This document shows, one piece after another, positions 18,924 through 26,856 of a stretch of 64,000 nt of DNA. Under the pieces are notes generated by a model. That model did no database searches and was not told the DNA's origin. It saw only the letters and a list, made by a program, of their open reading frames with translations. Each line of letters starts with the position of its first letter. Position 1 is the first letter of the stretch. Made by a program: the position numbers and the translations under genes. The DNA comes from Pseudomonas sp. SCB32. GTDB taxonomy: Bacteria > Pseudomonadota > Gammaproteobacteria > Pseudomonadales > Pseudomonadaceae. The stretch is taken from NCBI RefSeq assembly GCF_009189165.1, contig NZ_CP045118.1, positions 4,278,001 to 4,342,000 of the forward strand, written 5' to 3'.

Positions 18924-18973
18924 CGCCGTGGCGGGGCTATGCTTGCTGGCGAGCCCCGCCAAGAGGCGCAGCA

Positions 18974-20062
18974 ATGCCCCGCGTTTGCTATCCGAAACTC
19001 CTTCCGGCGCTGATCGTCGGTCTGCTGCCCCGCATCCTGCACGCCGAGCTGGCCCTGCCGCCCACGCAGCCGCTGCAGGGGCCGGGCGGCTCGAGCTACA
19101 GCCATGCCGACGTGCAGCAGTGGCACTTCAACGTCGACGGCAATGAATACTGGGTCTTCACTCCATCCCGCCCGCAGCCGGAAAGCGCGCCGCTGGTGGT
19201 GTTCACCCACGGCTGGAGCGTCATGCAGCCGGACCTCTACCGGACCTGGATCGAGCACATCGTCCGGCGCGGCGCGATCCTCATCTATCCGCGCTACCAG
19301 ACCAGCCTGAAGACCCCGGCCGCGGACTTCCTGCCCAGTGCCGCCGAGTCGGTGCGCCGTGCCATCGGTGACCTCCAGGCGGGCAAGCTCGGGGTGAAGC
19401 CAGAGCTGGAGCACGTGGCGTACGTCGGCCACTCCGCCGGCGGCCTGATCGCCAGCGGGCTTGCCGCCTCCTGGCAACGCCTGGGCGTGCCGCAGCCGCG
19501 CGCGCTGATGGCCGTGGAACCGGGCAAGAGCAGCGGCCCGCGCTGGCGCCAGGTGCCGTTGGAGCCGCTGCTGAATCTCCCCGCCGGCACCTTGCTGCTG
19601 GCCGTCTGCGGTGACGAGGACGAGCGTGTCGGCTGCGATGACGCACGTCGTATCTACCAGGAAAGCACCCAGGTCGCCGCGCGGGACAAGGACCTGCTGC
19701 TGTTGCGCAGCGACCACCACGGCAGCCCGCCCCTGCTGGCAAACCACGCCGCACCGACCGCGCCGCGCTTCGACCCGCGCTATCCACCCAGTGACTCGTC
19801 CAGCTGGCTGCTCGGCCGCGTACAGGAACGGGTGCGCCAACGCCTCAAGCAGGGCCAGCCATCCGCCCATAATGCGCTGGCCACCGATGCACTGGACTGG
19901 TACGGCACATGGAAACTGTTCGACGCACTGTGCGATGCCGCCTTCTACGGCCAGGACCGCGACTATGCGTTGGGCGGCGGTGCGGCTCAGCTGTCCATGG
20001 GACGCTGGAGCGACGGAACGCCGGTGAAGGCGATCCTGCGCTTGTCGGTGCCGGCTCGCTGA
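18974..20062 (+). CDS. exported alpha/beta-hydrolase family protein
   Basis: 362 residues starting MPRVCYPKLLPALIVG at 18974; the signal peptide probably ends at LHA. The alpha/beta-hydrolase core shows the oxyanion-hole turn FTHGWSV, the nucleophile elbow VGHSAGG, a likely acid in VCGDEDERVG, and a likely catalytic His in RSDHHG. It resembles bacterial lipases/acyl hydrolases of the chlorophyllase or PET-hydrolase shape, but the substrate is unknown. It follows batD by 50 bp on the same strand, so it may be the last gene of the Bat operon. The frame is open far upstream, but that part is out of phase with BatD and is not coding. Confidence 0.82.
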   Translation: MPRVCYPKLLPALIVGLLPRILHAELALPPTQPLQGPGGSSYSHADVQQWHFNVDGNEYWVFTPSRPQPESAPLVVFTHGWSVMQPDLYRTWIEHIVRRGAILIYPRYQTSLKTPAADFLPSAAESVRRAIGDLQAGKLGVKPELEHVAYVGHSAGGLIASGLAASWQRLGVPQPRALMAVEPGKSSGPRWRQVPLEPLLNLPAGTLLLAVCGDEDERVGCDDARRIYQESTQVAARDKDLLLLRSDHHGSPPLLANHAAPTAPRFDPRYPPSDSSSWLLGRVQERVRQRLKQGQPSAHNALATDALDWYGTWKLFDALCDAAFYGQDRDYALGGGAAQLSMGRWSDGTPVKAILRLSVPAR

Positions 20063-20091
20063 ACGTTCAGTTCACAGCGTCGCGGTGCCGC

Positions 20092-20139
20092 TGTAGGATC
20101 GGGCCATACCCGCAATCGCACGCTTGGCGCTCTCCTACA
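20092..20139. repeat. degenerate REP-type palindrome
   Basis: TGTAGGA (20092-20098) and TCCTACA (20133-20139) bound a GC-rich stem-like segment containing CGGGCCATACCCGC, the pattern of a Pseudomonas REP unit. It sits in the short spacer between two convergent genes. Confidence 0.5.
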
Positions 20140-20153
20140 AAAGACAGCCTTCT

Positions 20154-20570
20154 CTATCCACCATTGGCCTCCATCACCGCGCCCTTGAACACATCGTCCA
20201 GCGGCACCTGGTAGCCGATGGCGAGGCGGTTGGTCTCGTTGGCCATGGCCACCACCGCCAGCAACTCACCGAGCATGGCATCGTCCATCCCCGCCTTGCG
20301 CGCTGCCGCTCCGTGGGAGCCGATGCAGTAGTTGCAGTTGTTGGTGACGCTCACGGCAACGTAGATCAGCTCCTTTACCAGCGGATCGAGCTGCCCCGGC
20401 CCCATCACCTCCTTGAGACTTTCCCAGGTGCGCTTGAGGGTCTGCGGATGATTGGCCAGGGCCATCCAGAAGTTGTTCACCCAGTCGATCTTGCGGGTCG
20501 CCATGATGTCGTCGTAGACGGCGCGGACTTCGGGGCTGGCGTCGGCGTATTCGATGAGCTGCAAGGACAT
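20154..20570 (-). CDS. carboxymuconolactone decarboxylase / AhpD-like protein
   Basis: 138 residues, all helical by appearance. The redox motif C-x2-C-x3-H of AhpD-type proteins is intact: Cys79, Cys82 and His86 in NNCNYCIGSH. Such proteins reduce peroxidase partners or act as alkylhydroperoxidase-like enzymes; the two-cysteine site argues for redox work rather than muconolactone decarboxylation. It is divergent from a periplasmic cyclase-family gene with a 116-bp spacer, and the two may share regulation. No peroxiredoxin partner is adjacent. Confidence 0.9.
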   Translation of the reverse strand: MSLQLIEYADASPEVRAVYDDIMATRKIDWVNNFWMALANHPQTLKRTWESLKEVMGPGQLDPLVKELIYVAVSVTNNCNYCIGSHGAAARKAGMDDAMLGELLAVVAMANETNRLAIGYQVPLDDVFKGAVMEANGG

Positions 20571-20686
20571 GGATGCTCCTGAACTGGTTTCGGAATAAGA
20601 AAAGCAGAATTCGGAATTGGAAGATGGGGTTGGCGCTGGAGAAAGATAAGGCGCGCCATCCCATCCCCGTCAAGGAATCAGACGCC

Positions 20687-21496
20687 ATGCAACGTTTGCC
20701 CGCCCTGCTCTTCGCCACCGCCCTGCTGCCCCTGCTCATCCAGCAACAGGTCCAGGCTGCCCAACCCGGCCTGTGGGATACCTACACCAGCCTCAGGCAG
20801 CACCAATGGGTCGACCTGACCCACGCCTTCGACGACGACATACCACACTGGAAAGGCTTCGAGTCCATGGGCCGCAAGACGCTCTACACCGTGGACAAGG
20901 ACGGTTTCCAGGTGGAGCTGTACAGCCACGTCGGCCAGTGGGGCACCCACGTCGATCCGCCCGTGCATTTCCACAAGGGCCTGCGCAGCGTCGACCAGTT
21001 GGAAGTGAAGGAACAGTTCCTGCCGCTGGTGGTGTTCGACATCTACCAGCAAGTGGCGAAGAACCCCGACTACGTTCTGACCCTGGCCGATGTGAAGGCC
21101 TGGGAAGCCAAGCACGGCCCGGTCCCCGAAGGCGCCTTCGCGGCGCTGCGCACCGACTGGTCCAAGCGTTGGCCGGACCAGGCGAAGATGCAGAACCAGG
21201 ACGGCAAGGGCGTGGCGCACTATCCGGGGTGGAGCAAGGAGGCACTGGTGTATCTCTACGAGACACGCAAGATCACCGCGTCCGGCCACGAGACCACCGA
21301 CACCGATCCGGGCATCGCCACCAGCAAGGACGACTACTCGCTGGAGTCGTACATCCTGGGCACCAACCACTATCAGATTGAGCTGCTCGCCAACCTCGAC
21401 CAGGTGCCGGAAGCCGGCGCGCTGGCGGTGGTGAGCTTCCCGAAGATCGCCCGGGGCACGGGCTTCCCGGCACGGGTGTTCGCCATTCTTCCGTGA
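20687..21496 (+). CDS. exported cyclase-family (kynurenine formamidase-like) hydrolase
   Basis: 269 residues from ATG 20687. The N-terminus is a signal peptide (MQRLPALLFATALLPLLI) cut near VQA-AQ. The metal-binding motif of the cyclase/kynurenine-formamidase superfamily, GTHVDPPVHF, lies at residues 86-95, with WVDLTHAFDDDIPHW upstream of it. Family members hydrolyse cyclic amides or N-formyl groups with a divalent metal. A periplasmic location excludes a simple cytoplasmic tryptophan-catabolic role. The upstream frame from 20573 lacks coding character. Followed by a REP pair and a bidirectional terminator. Confidence 0.85.
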   Translation: MQRLPALLFATALLPLLIQQQVQAAQPGLWDTYTSLRQHQWVDLTHAFDDDIPHWKGFESMGRKTLYTVDKDGFQVELYSHVGQWGTHVDPPVHFHKGLRSVDQLEVKEQFLPLVVFDIYQQVAKNPDYVLTLADVKAWEAKHGPVPEGAFAALRTDWSKRWPDQAKMQNQDGKGVAHYPGWSKEALVYLYETRKITASGHETTDTDPGIATSKDDYSLESYILGTNHYQIELLANLDQVPEAGALAVVSFPKIARGTGFPARVFAILP

Positions 21497-21534
21497 TCCC
21501 GCTCCTACAGGGGAACCCGGCGGAACGAAGACAA

Positions 21535-21596
21535 TCGCGGACGAAGTCCGCTCCTACGCGATCTCATGCATCCGTAGGAGCGGACTCCGTCCGCGA
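21535..21596. repeat. REP inverted pair (REPIN)
   Basis: Two 24-bp arms, 21535-21558 and 21573-21596, are reverse complements with one mismatch and a 14-bp spacer; the core is CGTAGGAGCGGACT. A further single half-unit (GCTCCTACAG) lies just upstream near 21501. This is the form of mobile REP pairs spread by RAYT transposases in Pseudomonas; no RAYT gene is in the window. Confidence 0.8.
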
Positions 21597-21633
21597 TAGA
21601 TCCCCGGCGGCTCCGAACCTGATCCGGCGCAAT

Positions 21634-21663
21634 AAAAAACGCGGCCCTAAGGCCGCGTTTTTT
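21634..21663. terminator. bidirectional intrinsic terminator
   Basis: CGCGGCC (21640-21646) and GGCCGCG (21651-21657) form a stem around CTAA, flanked by six A on the left and six T on the right, so it can stop both the plus-strand cyclase transcript and the minus-strand MMPL transcript. Confidence 0.9.
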
Positions 21664-21676
21664 GCTTGGGCGTCGA

Positions 21677-24058
21677 TCAGTGAACCAGGATCGAAGCCTT
21701 CTTCTGACGCACCTTCTCCGGATTGATCAGGAAGCGCGCCAGCGCCGGCAGCAGCCAGAGGGCGCCAAACATGTTCCAGAGGAGCATGAAGGTCAGCATC
21801 AGGCCCATGTCGGCCTGGAACTTGATCGCAGAGAAGATCCAGGTGGCGACGCCGATGGCCAGGCACAGACCGGTGAACAGTACCGCCTTGCCGGTGGACT
21901 TCAGGGTCTCGTAGTAGGCCTCCTGCAGGGACAGGCCCTGGCGCAGGAAGGACTCCAGGCGGGTGTAGATGTAGATGCCGTAGTCCACGCCGATGCCCAC
22001 GCCCAGTGCGATCACCGGCAGGGTCGCCACCTTCACGCCGATGCCGAGCATGGCCATCAGCGCGTTGCCCAGCACCGAGGTGAGGATCAGCGGCAACACG
22101 ATGCACAGGGTCGCGGCGAAGGAGCGGAAGGTGATCAGGCACATCGCCGCCACGCAGATGTACACGAGGATCAGGATGGTCAGTTCGGACTGCTTGATCA
22201 CCTCGTTGGTGGCCGCCTCGATACCGGCGTTACCGGCGGCGAGCTTGAACTTCAGGTCATCCTGGTTGTTGGCCTTGGCGAACTCCTGGACCACGCCGAC
22301 CGCGCGGTCGAGGGTCTCGGCCTTGTGGTCGTTGAGGAACACCAGCAGGGGCGCCAGCGAGCAGTTGCTGTTGAACAGACCTTCGGCGCGGCTGATGGAG
22401 TTGTTCAGCACGTCCTGGTTGCGCGACAGCGACTCCCACTTCAGGTTGCCTTCGTTCATGCCCTTGATCATCTGCTTGGAGACGGTGACCAGGGAGATGG
22501 CCGATTGCACGCCCTCGGTGTTTTCCAGGCGCCAGGCGAGTTCGTCGATGGCGGCCATGGTCTTGTGGGTGGAGCAGCCTTCGGAGGCGGATTCCACCAT
22601 CACCACCAGTACGTCGGAGCTGGTCGAGTAGTTGCGGATGATGAAGTCGTTGTCCAGGTTGTAGCGCGAGTCCGGACGAAGTTCCGGTGCGCCCTGGTCG
22701 AGGTCGCCGATCTTCAGGTGATGGCCTTCCCACATGCCGCCGGCGAACATCACCAGGGCGATGACCACGGAGATGGGCGCCACTTTCGGGCTGGCGAAGT
22801 TGGACAGCGCGCGCCAGAAGGGATGGTCACGTACCGCGTCTTCCTTGCTGCGCTGCACCGCCTTCTTGCTGATGCCAATGTAGGAGATGGCGACCGGCAG
22901 CAGGATCAGGTTGGTGAATACGATCACCGCCACGCCGACGGAGGCGCCGATGGCCAGCTCACGGATCACGCCGATATCGATCACCAGCAGGGTGATGAAG
23001 CCGACGGCGTCCGCGAGGATCGCGATCATGCCCGGCAGGAACAGCTGGCGGAAGGTACGGCGGGCGGCCAGCAGCGGGGTTTCCGCATCGCTGGACTGCA
23101 GGGCGATACCGTTGATCTTCTGCACGCCGTGGGAAATGCCGATGGCGAAGATCAGGAACGGCACCAACATCGAGTACGGGTCCAGCCCGAAGCCGATGGT
23201 GTGCAGCAGGCCGAGCTGCCAGATCACCGCCACCAGGGTGGTGGAGAGCACGGCGATGGTCGAGCGCACGCACTTGGTGAACCACAGCAGCAGCACCAGG
23301 GTGATCACGAAGCAGATGCCGAAGAAACCCACCACCAGCAGCAGGCCGTCGATCAGGTCGCCGACCTTCTTGGCGAAGCCGGTGATGTGCACCTTCACGT
23401 TAGGGTTCTGCAGCTGGTACTTGTCGCGGATCTTCTCTTCCAGCTCATGGGAGAACTGGCGGTAGTCCAGCTTCATTAGCCTGCCCTGGTCCTTCGGGTC
23501 CGGGTAGACCTCCAGCAGCGGCACGTCGACGATGCTCGACTTGAAGTTGTTCGCCACCAGGCGGCCGATCTGGCCGGACTTCAGCACGTTGTTGCGCAGC
23601 AGTTCCAGCGCCTTGGGCGAGCCGTCGTAGGTCTGCGGAATCACTTCGCCGCCGGCGAAGCCCTCCTCGGTCACCTCGGTCCAGCGCACGCTGGGGCTCC
23701 ACAGCGACTTCATGCCGGAGCGGTCGACGCCGGGAATGTAGAAGACCTCGTCATGGATCTTCTGCAGCGTCTCCATGTACTCCTTGGTGAAGATGTCGCC
23801 GTTCACCGCTTCCACCGAGATGCGCACGGTGTTGCCGAGGTTGGCCAGGTCGTTGCGGTGCTCCAGCATGTTCTGGATGAACGGGTGCTGCAGCGGGATC
23901 ATCTTCTCGAAGCTGGTGGACGGACGCACCTGGGTCGCCTGGTAACCGAGGAAGATGGTCACCAGCAGGCAGGCGATGATCACGAACGGCCGGTGGGTGA
24001 AGATGATGCGTTCCAGGAAAGTCGCCTTGTCCTGTTGATGCTTGCTGATAGCGTTCAT
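21677..24058 (-). CDS. MMPL/RND-superfamily permease
   Basis: 793 residues with the RND layout: one transmembrane helix at about 30-47, a large periplasmic loop, five more helices, a cytoplasmic linker, and the same pattern repeated in the C-terminal half (a helix at about 440, a second loop, and a bundle from about 625). ILADAVGFITLLVIDIGVI and GVGIGVDYGIYIYTRLESFL carry the acidic residues expected in the proton-relay helices. The family exports lipids or other hydrophobic compounds using the proton gradient. RBS GGGGAGTCGCA precedes the ATG. The Asp-box protein gene ends 14 bp upstream, so the two are co-transcribed. No membrane-fusion protein is adjacent. Confidence 0.92.
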   Translation of the reverse strand: MNAISKHQQDKATFLERIIFTHRPFVIIACLLVTIFLGYQATQVRPSTSFEKMIPLQHPFIQNMLEHRNDLANLGNTVRISVEAVNGDIFTKEYMETLQKIHDEVFYIPGVDRSGMKSLWSPSVRWTEVTEEGFAGGEVIPQTYDGSPKALELLRNNVLKSGQIGRLVANNFKSSIVDVPLLEVYPDPKDQGRLMKLDYRQFSHELEEKIRDKYQLQNPNVKVHITGFAKKVGDLIDGLLLVVGFFGICFVITLVLLLWFTKCVRSTIAVLSTTLVAVIWQLGLLHTIGFGLDPYSMLVPFLIFAIGISHGVQKINGIALQSSDAETPLLAARRTFRQLFLPGMIAILADAVGFITLLVIDIGVIRELAIGASVGVAVIVFTNLILLPVAISYIGISKKAVQRSKEDAVRDHPFWRALSNFASPKVAPISVVIALVMFAGGMWEGHHLKIGDLDQGAPELRPDSRYNLDNDFIIRNYSTSSDVLVVMVESASEGCSTHKTMAAIDELAWRLENTEGVQSAISLVTVSKQMIKGMNEGNLKWESLSRNQDVLNNSISRAEGLFNSNCSLAPLLVFLNDHKAETLDRAVGVVQEFAKANNQDDLKFKLAAGNAGIEAATNEVIKQSELTILILVYICVAAMCLITFRSFAATLCIVLPLILTSVLGNALMAMLGIGVKVATLPVIALGVGIGVDYGIYIYTRLESFLRQGLSLQEAYYETLKSTGKAVLFTGLCLAIGVATWIFSAIKFQADMGLMLTFMLLWNMFGALWLLPALARFLINPEKVRQKKASILVH

Positions 24059-24072
24059 TGCGACTCCCCGGC

Positions 24073-25155
24073 TTATTGTTGTTCTGTCAGCTCGGCGCCG
24101 GTCGCCGAAGCCAAGTGGATGCCGCCCTGGCCGACCAGCACCAGGTTGCCGTTGCCGGCCGCGCTCACACCCGCGAGGGACAGGCGGTCCGGACGGTTGA
24201 CGACGCTGAAGCTCGCGCCGTCGTCCTTGCTTTCGAGCACGCTGCCGCCATGGCCGACGATGACGATGGTGCCGTCATTCAACAGGCTGCCTTCGGAGAG
24301 GCCGAACTCCAGTTCGCCACCGTTGGCGGTGGGCAGGTTGACCTGCTTCCAGCTGGCGCCGAAGTCAGTGGTGCGGAACAGGTGGCCACGCAGGCCGTAG
24401 ACCAGCGCGGTGCCGGCCTGGCGGGTACCGACCACGCCGAACAGCGAGCCTTCGTATGGGCCTTCGAGTTTTTCCCAGGTCTGGCCCCAGTCCTTGGAAC
24501 GGAAGATGCTGCCGGCCTCACCGACCACCAGCAGGCCGGAATCCTTCACCGCCGCGATGGAGTTGAGGTGGTACTGGTCTTCGTTTTCCATACGGTCGCT
24601 GGCGTCTTCCCAGTGCTGGCCACCGTCGGTGGTTTCCAGCAGCGCGCCGTAGGCGCCCACGGCCATGCCGTGGTTGTCGTCCTGGAACCAGATGTCCAGC
24701 AGCGGCGCTTCGCGCTTGAGGTCTTCGAACTGGCGGGTCCAGGTGGTACCGCCATCGGTGGTGGCGAGGATCTGCGCGTCGTGGCCGACCGCCCAGCCCT
24801 TCTTGTCATTGAGGAAGAACACCGCGGTCAGCAGCTGGCGGGTCGGCACCTTGGCCTGGGTCCAGCTCTTGCCGGCGTCGTCGGAGTAAAGGATATGCCC
24901 GTGATCCCCCACCGCCACCAGGCGCTGGCCAGCCTGGGCGACACCCAGCAGCAGGCTGCTGGTGGCCTTGGCCGAAGGAATGGAGCTGGAGTCGCTGGCC
25001 GCTTCGGTTGCCGCAATGGCGCTCAAGGGAGCAACGGACAGCATCAGCAGGGAAAGTGCGCCGAGCAGGGAGATCGATTTGCGCGACATCGGGAAGGAGC
25101 GCGGAGTCTCCGACACGGACTGCTCGCTCGTAGTGCGCCACTGGGGCTCACGCAT
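24073..25155 (-). CDS. periplasmic Asp-box (YCF48/BNR-like) beta-propeller protein
   Basis: 360 residues. ATG 25155 has a good AGAGG ribosome site; the internal ATG 25089 directly before the hydrophobic segment SLLGALSLLMLSVAPLSA is an alternative start. After the signal peptide come repeated Asp-box motifs (SDDAGKSWT, TTDGGTTWT, TTDGGQHWE, SKDWGQTWE, TTDFGASWK), typical of the YCF48 / photosystem II assembly-factor-like propeller. Here it must be a binding or assembly factor for the neighbouring permease rather than anything photosynthetic. It lies 14 bp upstream of the MMPL gene. Confidence 0.9.
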   Translation of the reverse strand: MREPQWRTTSEQSVSETPRSFPMSRKSISLLGALSLLMLSVAPLSAIAATEAASDSSSIPSAKATSSLLLGVAQAGQRLVAVGDHGHILYSDDAGKSWTQAKVPTRQLLTAVFFLNDKKGWAVGHDAQILATTDGGTTWTRQFEDLKREAPLLDIWFQDDNHGMAVGAYGALLETTDGGQHWEDASDRMENEDQYHLNSIAAVKDSGLLVVGEAGSIFRSKDWGQTWEKLEGPYEGSLFGVVGTRQAGTALVYGLRGHLFRTTDFGASWKQVNLPTANGGELEFGLSEGSLLNDGTIVIVGHGGSVLESKDDGASFSVVNRPDRLSLAGVSAAGNGNLVLVGQGGIHLASATGAELTEQQ

Positions 25156-25204
25156 ATGCCTTTACCTCTTTGTTCTTATTGCAGGCGGTATCGAGTGTGG
25201 TCGC

Positions 25205-25234
25205 TATATAGCCAGCCTTTTCCGGGGCTGACAA
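25205..25234 (-). promoter_or_regulatory. sigma70-like promoter of the YCF48-MMPL operon
   Basis: On the minus strand TTGTCA (complement of 25229-25234) and TATATA (25205-25210) are spaced 18 bp, a good housekeeping promoter. It lies about 50 bp upstream of the YCF48-like start. An upstream terminator (25386-25413) separates this operon from the DUF1329 gene, so the two halves of the module have their own promoters. Confidence 0.55.
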
Positions 25235-25385
25235 TTAACGGCACGTTATCTTTTGTTAAGCAGCCGCGGCCTCACCCAAAAGGATGATTGCAGGTGGCCA
25301 CCAACGCTGTAAGGCACGCCCCAGGCGGCTTGCAACGGGGCGAGAGGTAACACTTTCGGTACGCCGCCGGTCGGAAGCCGGCAAG

Positions 25386-25413
25386 AAAAAGCCCGCCAGG
25401 AGGCGGGCCTTTT
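25386..25413 (-). terminator. intrinsic terminator after the DUF1329 gene
   Basis: GCCCGCC (25391-25397) pairs with GGCGGGC (25402-25408) around AGGA. The A run at 25386-25390 gives the trailing T run on the minus strand. It ends the DUF1302-DUF1329 transcript 17 bp past the stop codon. Confidence 0.85.
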
Positions 25414-25429
25414 CACGCATGGGACGAAC

Positions 25430-26797
25430 TCAGCGGGTACCGCGGCGACGCAACGCGGACGGGCTGAAATAGGAGTCGTCCGGTACGGCCTGGCTGAAGT
25501 CGATGGTGCTCGGCTCTTCGTTGTCCAGGTTCTGCACGTGGTAGCGACGGGCCTGAAGGTCGTGGAAGGTATCCAAAGCAGTCCAGGTGGTGGGCAGCTC
25601 GTAGTAGTTCTTCAGGTACGCCAGCGACACACGCCACAGCTCGCCACGGCCGTCGTACTGGTCGACCTCTGCGGCGCCCCAGCTGTCCTCGTCGAGGAAC
25701 AGCACGCGCTTGGAATAGATGTGGCGCGCGCCCGGCTTCAGGGTGCCCTCGACGACCCACACACGGTGCAGCTCATAACGGGTGTACTTCGGATTGAGGT
25801 GGCTGGGAGTCAGCAGATCCTTGTACTTAACGTCCGGGCTGGAAACCTTGTAGTTGTTGTACGGGATGTACATTTCCTTCTTGCCCACCAGCTTCCAGTC
25901 GTAGCGATCGGGCGAGCCGTTGAACATGTCGGTGTCGTCGGCGGTGCGCAGGCCATCGGCAGCGGCGATCGGGGTGTCGTAGGCCAGGTTCGGCGCACGG
26001 CGCACGCGGCGCTGGCCAGCGTTGTAGCCCCACGCCTGGCGCGGCTCCTTGACCTGGTCCAGGGTCTCGTGCACCAGTGCGGCGCCACCGGCCAGGCGCG
26101 CCGGGCTCTTGGTGAAGGACAGGTAATAGAACAGCAGGTTGTTCAGGTCAGTGAAGCTCTTGCCCTGGATGTAGTACTTGAACAGCGCCTCCTGCTGAGA
26201 GGTCACCAGCGAATAGTCGCCGTTGCGCTGCAGCGCCACTTCCGAGGCACGGCGTACGACGTAGGTGCCACGGTAGCGGGCGATGTGGTTCCACACCGCT
26301 TCCACGCCGCTCTGCGGGATCGGGAACGGGATGCCACCGAAGGCATCGACGAAGCCGTTGCCGCCCTCGACCAGCTTGGCGCTGGTGGCGTTCTTGAAGG
26401 TGTTGTCGTACACCCACTGCGGCGCCGAACCGCTGCGGCGGCTCGGGTACACCGGCATCTGGAAGGTCTCCGGATAGGTGTTGAACAGCGCCAGGGTGCC
26501 CGGGGTCAGGTTGGCCTTGTACTTATCCAGGTTGGCCTTGGTGATGGTGTACAGCGGCTTGTCCGAGGCGAACGGATCGATGTGGTGCTGACCCGGCTTG
26601 TAGCCGGCCGGCGCCTGGGTGATGCCACCGGTCCAGGCCGGGATGGTGCCGGCGGCGTTGCCGGCCTTCTCCGCGCCCAGCGGGGTCAGGGACGATTGCA
26701 GCTTGGCCGCATCCTGTGCGGAAACCGCGGCCAGGGCGCTGCCGGCGGACAGGGTCAGGGCCACCGCCGCGCCGATCAGGGTACGCATGTTGCGCAT
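25430..26797 (-). CDS. DUF1329 periplasmic/outer-membrane protein
   Basis: 455 residues starting MRNMRTLIGAAVALTLSAGS, with a signal peptide cut near LA-AVS. The mature protein matches the DUF1329 family, recognisable from LTPLGAEKAGNAAGTIPAWTG near its start and the Tyr/Trp-rich C-terminal half (RHIYSKRVLFLDEDSWGAA). The family has been related in fold to LolB/LolA-type lipoprotein carriers, which suggests handling of a hydrophobic molecule in the periplasm. It follows the DUF1302 barrel gene by 59 bp; the two families nearly always travel together. Confidence 0.93.
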   Translation of the reverse strand: MRNMRTLIGAAVALTLSAGSALAAVSAQDAAKLQSSLTPLGAEKAGNAAGTIPAWTGGITQAPAGYKPGQHHIDPFASDKPLYTITKANLDKYKANLTPGTLALFNTYPETFQMPVYPSRRSGSAPQWVYDNTFKNATSAKLVEGGNGFVDAFGGIPFPIPQSGVEAVWNHIARYRGTYVVRRASEVALQRNGDYSLVTSQQEALFKYYIQGKSFTDLNNLLFYYLSFTKSPARLAGGAALVHETLDQVKEPRQAWGYNAGQRRVRRAPNLAYDTPIAAADGLRTADDTDMFNGSPDRYDWKLVGKKEMYIPYNNYKVSSPDVKYKDLLTPSHLNPKYTRYELHRVWVVEGTLKPGARHIYSKRVLFLDEDSWGAAEVDQYDGRGELWRVSLAYLKNYYELPTTWTALDTFHDLQARRYHVQNLDNEEPSTIDFSQAVPDDSYFSPSALRRRGTR

Positions 26798-26856
26798 GGT
26801 GAATCTCCGTGAGGTTCACGCGCCGGGCGCGCTGGGCGCCCGGTGCGTGCTTGTCG

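Noticed and set aside
17156..18973. Continuation of the hydrolase frame upstream through batD
   Set aside because: It is out of phase with batD and is Arg/Pro-rich noise; the hydrolase signal peptide begins cleanly at 18974.
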